Source: CAYZAW01 sp964476505 | GTDB taxonomy: Bacteria; Bacillota; Clostridia; Christensenellales; CAG-138 | Assembly: GCA_964476505.1 (NCBI GenBank) | Contig: CAYZAW010000070.1 | Span: 1 to 6,868 of the forward strand | Reading direction: 5' to 3' | Length of the DNA: 6,868 nucleotides | Shown: positions 5,191 through 6,868 of the stretch, in pieces | Layout: every line of letters begins with the position of its first letter | Numbering within the stretch: position 1 is the first letter of the stretch | Position numbers and translations under genes: made by a program | Notes under the pieces: model-generated | Seen by the model: the letters and a program-made list of their open reading frames with translations, nothing else | The model's database searches: none | What the model was told of the DNA's origin: nothing

Positions 5191-5782
5191 TCACACAATC
5201 ACGATGGCCGTGGTCGTCAATTCGTCGCAGAGCTGCTTGAGCACGCCGCGCAACATGGCACAGCCCTCTTCTCCCGCTCTTTGCCCGGACAAGTCGGCAA
5301 GGACGAGCATGGGACGCTTTTCCATCGCCCCATCTAACAACGCCATCGCCCCCTCGCGCGTGAAGCCGTCCGTTCCGGCAGGCTCGATAATGGAGATATC
5401 ACGCTCGCGCATAAGCTCGAATCCCTTCGTCATGGATGCGTCAAACACTCTCCGGTTGAACACATATCTGTCGTCTTCGCTGAGGGAAACGCCCAGTATG
5501 AGGTTGCGCAGTTTCATGGCATCCGTATGTAAGCCTGTCTTTATTTCGCGGTACTCGTTTTGTTTGATAGAAAACAGTTCTCCCTTGCTGTTATATACTC
5601 TGAGCAAGCGAAACTCCCGCATGCCTCCCGTATTCCCACCTTTGCCCGCGAATACCTCCGACATGCATTCCGCCATCGCGGCGGCATGCGTGAGATCGCG
5701 CTCGTCAAATACGCCGCTGCGCTTGTTAAGTATTTGCAGCGCACCTATGGCGGTACCGTTTGCCTGCAATGGCACCGATAAC
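5191..5782 (-). CDS. C-terminal part of hydrolase-GAF protein: GAF end plus degenerate ABC-like domain
   Basis: This is the downstream piece of the gene at 6011-6868, cut by the scaffold gap. Reading leftward from 5781 it opens in frame as Leu-Ser-Val-Pro-Leu-Gln, the late part of a GAF domain (VPLQANGTAIGALQILNKRS), so the GTG at 5775 is an internal valine and not the start. From about 5622 to the stop (TGA 5193-5191) the 143 residues follow the order of an ABC ATPase: a GLHTDAMKLRNLILGV segment where Walker A should be (5488-5535); FTREGAMALLDGAMEKRP where the signature should be; and MLVLADLSGQ, Walker-B-like with Asp at 5325-5323 but Leu in place of the catalytic Glu. TTTAIVIV then matches the strand before the H-loop, where the protein stops. 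The Walker A Lys and the LSGG signature are absent, so it is probably a pseudo-ATPase. The ABC relation is inference; GAF is firm. Confidence 0.7.
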
Positions 5783-5792
5783 NNNNNNNNNN
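5783..5792. other. Scaffold gap (ten N)
   Basis: Ten undetermined bases join two contigs. On the minus strand the left side continues the second half of a GAF domain. The right side begins with unrelated glycosyltransferase sequence, and the matching first half of the GAF domain appears only from about 6011. The gap size should not be taken literally. Confidence 0.98.
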
Positions 5793-6026
5793 TTCCTCGC
5801 CGTACCGGTCATGAACGAAGGGGCCTTTCTCCCGGCGACCCTTCACTCCCTGACCCGTCAGACCCTGCCGCCGACGCGGGTGTACATCTGTGTCAACCAG
5901 CCCGACGCGTGGCATGAAGGAACGCCGGCCCAGCGTGCGGTGTGCCGGGACAACGGAGAAACCCTCGCCTGGCTGAGGAGCTTCAGGGAGTTGCCCCTGA
6001 CGGTTCTGGACCGGTCCACGCCGGGC
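5793..6026 (+). pseudogene. Glycosyltransferase family 2 fragment, probably chimeric assembly sequence
   Basis: From 5793 the plus strand reads without stops as the start of a GT-A fold glycosyltransferase. FLAVPVMNEGAFLPATLHSL is the usual first strand and helix, followed by TLPPTRVYICVNQPDAWHEG and ELPLTVLDRSTPG. Such enzymes move sugars from nucleotide donors. About 77 residues are present; the DXD motif and the rest are absent because the frame runs into the reverse complement of the hydrolase-GAF gene at 6011-6026. Both readings make sense across GACCGGTCCACGCCGGGC, so the join probably sits in a short stretch of shared sequence. The fragment is visibly more GC-rich than the rest. I infer foreign sequence placed in the gap and not a gene of this genome. 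Confidence 0.65.
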
Positions 6027-6868
6027 ATGAAGTCAGGGCTTACGGAGGGGTCATGCGTGAGCAACGGGATGGAATCAAACGCGCAGCGCGCTGCAATTCC
6101 GCTTCCCGGGCGGAGCTTGAGCCGGTAAAGCGTCTCGCTGGCGGAGCCCTTGATGAGATAGGGATAGATATACGCACCCTCCTCATCCTCGTCACGTATC
6201 CACAGCGTGCCGGCCTCGGCATCCATCGTCAGTATGATCTCCTCCAGTCCCACGTTCAGCAAGCGCGGGACGTGGGAAATCGCGTTCATCTGCGACCGGA
6301 ATACGTTCAGACTTTCCTCATAACCCAGCCGTTTCTCTGCCGTGTCGTCGCCAAATACGATGCGCTTGAGGCGGCTTTTCGTCTCTCTTATGACCCTGTC
6401 GCCCTCCAGATTGCCCAGCTCGTCAAACAACACCTCGGCAAACCCGTGGCTGGTTAGTCCCCCCGCCTTTACGTAGCGGCTGAGCGGTACGGTGCGGCTG
6501 ATGTAGGACACATAGCCGAAGCGCCTGGCAAAGTCCTTCGTGTGGACGATATACTCAAATCGATCCGACTTCAGCGCCGCCTGCTGCTCGCGTGTCATAG
6601 CAGCCCAGCAATAGGGCTGCGCGTTGATGCAGTAGGCGCTCACGTTACTGTCCAAGCGGTTTATATAGATGTAAGTCGCCAGATTGCCGCCCTTGGAGTG
6701 GCCGATAATGCCGCGCTCGCCCGGCAGCGCACGCGTCTGTTCGTCAAAAAACCGAAGCGCCCGCTTGTGGTGGACCGTAACCACGCCCGCGAAGGCCGGC
6801 ATACAGCCGCCCCAATCCAGAAACAATCTCGACAAGCTGAAATTCTCGCAGCCGCTCAGGCTGACAAG
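6011..6868 (-). CDS. N-terminal part of Mbeg1-like (DUF2974) alpha/beta hydrolase with GAF domain, partial at both ends
   Basis: The frame is open at the right window edge, so the true start lies outside; TTG at 6835 is not the start because 11 in-frame codons precede it. The first about 150 residues match the later half of the Mbeg1-like/DUF2974 hydrolase fold. There is a W-G-G turn, a helix, then the nucleophile elbow GIIGHSKGGNLATY with the serine at 6697-6695, and the segment GGLTSHGFAEVLFDELGN, which may hold the catalytic His. Relatives are putative lipases or esterases. A linker leads to a GAF domain (about 6011-6270): LEEIILTMDAEAGTLWIRD, LKLRPGSGIAARCAF and LLTHDPSVSPDFMPGVDR. GAF domains bind small ligands or mediate dimer formation. 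After VDR (6011) the expected TGF-type segment is replaced by unrelated sequence; the domain resumes at 5781. The two pieces together form one protein of more than about 490 residues. Confidence 0.8.

Noticed and set aside
5182..5191. Ten-base palindrome AACCGCGGTT at the end of the hydrolase-GAF gene as a terminator or recombination site
   Set aside because: With no room for a loop it makes a poor RNA hairpin, the U run after it on the minus strand is short, and no matching repeat was found at the other side of the recombinase remnant.
5760..6128. A continuous plus-strand gene across the N run
   Set aside because: The frame left of the gap is antisense to the GAF domain and the part after about 6026 is antisense to the hydrolase-GAF gene; only 5793-6026 carries glycosyltransferase signal.
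1..6868. CRISPR array, tRNA or rRNA genes
   Set aside because: I saw no regularly spaced direct repeats, no cloverleaf-like TTCGANNC arrangement with flanking acceptor arms and no conserved rRNA segments.

Overview
The window looks like a metagenome-assembled scaffold from an anaerobic, spore-forming member of the Clostridia, of the Oscillospiraceae/Christensenellales kind. The reasons are a clear SpoIIR sporulation signalling protein, strong AGGAGG ribosome binding sites, a clostridial type of divergent Fpg/Nei protein and a clostridial-type large serine recombinase remnant. The run of ten N at 5783-5792 marks a scaffold join, and the sequence just right of it appears chimeric.

Left part (1-1410): a convergent intergenic region holds a repeat hairpin, a bidirectional terminator and a second repeat hairpin. 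It is followed on the minus strand by a two-gene overlapping operon of a PepSY-like lipoprotein with a Gly/Ser/Thr tail and spoIIR. The second repeat hairpin overlaps the 3' end of spoIIR and encodes its last five residues and its stop.

Middle (1411-4620): a divergent intergenic region contains a vegetative-type promoter and an inverted repeat. It drives a plus-strand run of an ECF-type sigma factor, an overlapping single-pass membrane protein (probable anti-sigma factor with a very large Ala/Lys-rich cytosolic part) and a divergent Fpg/Nei-family protein that has lost the usual catalytic Pro2. A third, decayed copy of the repeat follows that gene by one base, then a rho-independent terminator.

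Right part (4618-6868): on the minus strand lies a 5'-truncated remnant of a large serine recombinase, an indicator of a lost mobile element. Next comes a large minus-strand gene, open at the window's right end and broken by the scaffold gap. Its two pieces read as an Mbeg1-like/DUF2974 alpha/beta hydrolase, then a GAF domain, then a domain resembling an ABC ATPase without its catalytic motifs. The gap cuts inside the GAF domain, and about 220 bases of unrelated GC-rich glycosyltransferase sequence on the plus strand sit between the halves. I infer an assembly or gap-filling artefact there. If it is one, only about 25-30 bases of the real gene are missing.

The most interesting points are the hydrolase-GAF-pseudo-ABC architecture, the repeat family whose stem arms differ while pairing is kept and which docks onto gene 3' ends, and the glycosylase-fold protein without its usual nucleophile.
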